Origin: Fidelibacterota bacterium
Lineage (GTDB): Bacteria; Fidelibacterota; Marinisomatia; Marinisomatales; TCS55
Direction of reading: 5' to 3'
DNA length: 34,003 nt
Assembly: GCA_030746535.1 (NCBI GenBank)
Contig: JASLML010000016.1
Location: 1-34,003 of the forward strand
The position numbers and the translations under genes are program-made. The notes under the pieces are model-generated. The model was not told the DNA's origin. It did no database searches and was given only the letters and a program-made list of their open reading frames with translations. Below are positions 33,273 through 34,003 of this stretch, piece by piece. Position 1 is the first letter of the stretch. Every line of letters begins with the position of its first letter.

Positions 33273-34003
33273 TTACTCCTCGTTTTGTATCGCGAGCTGC
33301 CCGCAGGCGGCATCAATGTCTTTTCCGCGGCTGCGGCGGACATTCACTTCGATTCCGGCCTTTTCCAAGATGGATTGAAATTGACCGGTAGCTTGCGGGT
33401 TTGATCTCTGATAGGGAACACCTTGAACCGGATTGTATTCGATGATGTTTACTTTTACATCCAGCCCGTCGCAAAAATGAGCAAGGTGTTTCGCATCAGA
33501 AGGGGTATCGTTGAATTGGTTAAATAATATGTATTCGATGGTTGCCGTTTTTCCGGTAGATCTGCAGAAATACTGCATGGCTGCTTTCAGGGATGCCACG
33601 TTATTGCTCTCGTTGATATCCATGATCTTATTTCGTTTTTCATCGGTTCCCGCATGGAGGGAAAGGGCAAGATTGAATTTCACCTTATCATCCGCGAGTT
33701 TCTGGATCATTTTGGATATGCCCGCCGTGGATACAGTTAATCTTCTTGGTGCAATTCCGAGGCCAATCTTGGATGTGATCTTTTCCACAGAATTGAGCAC
33801 ATTGCCGTAATTCAGTAGCGGTTCTCCCATTCCCATGTAAACGATATTGGTGAGCGCTTTGCCGTGCTTATCCTCAGCCCAATCGCGAATTAATTTCACC
33901 TGATCGTACATTTCAGCAGCGTGGATATTGCGGAAATTTTTCATTTTACCAGTGGCGCAGAAATCGCACGACAGGCTGCAGCCAACCTGAGATGAAATAC
34001 ATG
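33273..34003 (-). CDS. rlmN: Dual-specificity 23S rRNA/tRNA adenine-C2 methyltransferase RlmN (partial)
   Basis: Reads leftward; the 5' end lies beyond the right edge. The first visible residues, CISSQVGCSLSCDFCATGK, hold the radical-SAM Cys-x3-Cys-x2-Cys cluster (GCSLSCDFC). GEPLLNYGNVLNSVEKI, RLTVSTAGI, LALSLHAGTDEKRNKIMDIN and IEYILFNQFNDTP are family-typical. The C-terminal Cys in IDAACGQLA is the position of the catalytic cysteine that forms the methyl-bridge intermediate in RlmN/Cfr. RlmN methylates A2503 of 23S rRNA and A37 of some tRNAs. Cfr is an alternative, but the sequence is RlmN-like. It converges on the Bat/SPOR operon with 87 bp between stops. Confidence 0.93.
   Translation of the reverse strand, partial: CISSQVGCSLSCDFCATGKMKNFRNIHAAEMYDQVKLIRDWAEDKHGKALTNIVYMGMGEPLLNYGNVLNSVEKITSKIGLGIAPRRLTVSTAGISKMIQKLADDKVKFNLALSLHAGTDEKRNKIMDINESNNVASLKAAMQYFCRSTGKTATIEYILFNQFNDTPSDAKHLAHFCDGLDVKVNIIEYNPVQGVPYQRSNPQATGQFQSILEKAGIEVNVRRSRGKDIDAACGQLAIQNEE

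Noticed and set aside
1-34003. CRISPR arrays, tRNA/rRNA genes, insertion sequences, prophage or defence islands
   Set aside because: Gene content is housekeeping throughout and intergenic gaps are too short to hold them; no direct-repeat arrays, cloverleaf candidates or transposase motifs were seen.

Overview
The window looks like a chromosomal segment of a Gram-negative bacterium of the Fibrobacterota-Chlorobiota-Bacteroidota (FCB) superphylum, possibly Candidatus Marinimicrobia or a close relative (inference). Three things point there: a type IX secretion C-terminal sorting domain with the NYPNPFNP motif at the left edge, a PorV/PorQ-like outer-membrane protein, and a Bat operon. A Gram-negative envelope is also supported by Lnt, an HtrA protease, TatA and Psd/PssA. 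Nearly all genes are on the + strand, packed with 1-25 nt overlaps, and look like housekeeping genes. I see no rRNA, tRNA, CRISPR array, insertion sequence or prophage.

Layout. 2-388: 3' end of a secreted beta-helix/T9SS protein, then a REP-like hairpin pair. 532-4827: ffh-rpsP-khpA-rimM-trmD-rplS, the widely conserved SRP/ribosome-maturation operon, closed by a terminator at 4849-4882; its S16 carries a roughly 260-residue acidic tail. 4885-12971: MFS transporter, selA-selB (selenocysteine insertion), mutS, and a PorV-like barrel protein. 13039-25780: a run of 15 genes, yicC-gmk-rpoZ-udg-dnaB-rel-ruvX-lnt-(DUF5683-like)-ecfT-truA-htrA-psd-pssA-DUF4321, with almost no intergenic DNA. 25842-26084: tatA, ending in a strong terminator. 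26150-27508: a lone gatA that is short at its N-terminus. 27549-33185: batA-batB-batC-batD-batE plus a SPOR-domain gene. 33273-34003: convergent rlmN on the minus strand, running off the right edge.

How the genes connect. The first operon couples membrane targeting (Ffh) to ribosome proteins (S16, L19) and rRNA/tRNA maturation (RimM, KhpA, TrmD). The long second operon places guanylate kinase, RNA polymerase omega, replicative helicase and the bifunctional (p)ppGpp enzyme together, followed by envelope and phospholipid genes. The Bat genes encode an inner-membrane/periplasmic VWA-TPR complex.

The most unexpected non-coding signal is a 27-bp element, 24 of 27 positions identical, that sits just upstream of the first gene of both growth-related operons (495-521 before ffh; 13007-13033 before yicC). 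Each copy is preceded at about 17-18 bp by a -35-like TTGTTY. A 15-bp core of it recurs with one mismatch ahead of gatA. I do not recognise this element; it may be a shared promoter/operator. No classical defence or novel enzymatic system is evident.
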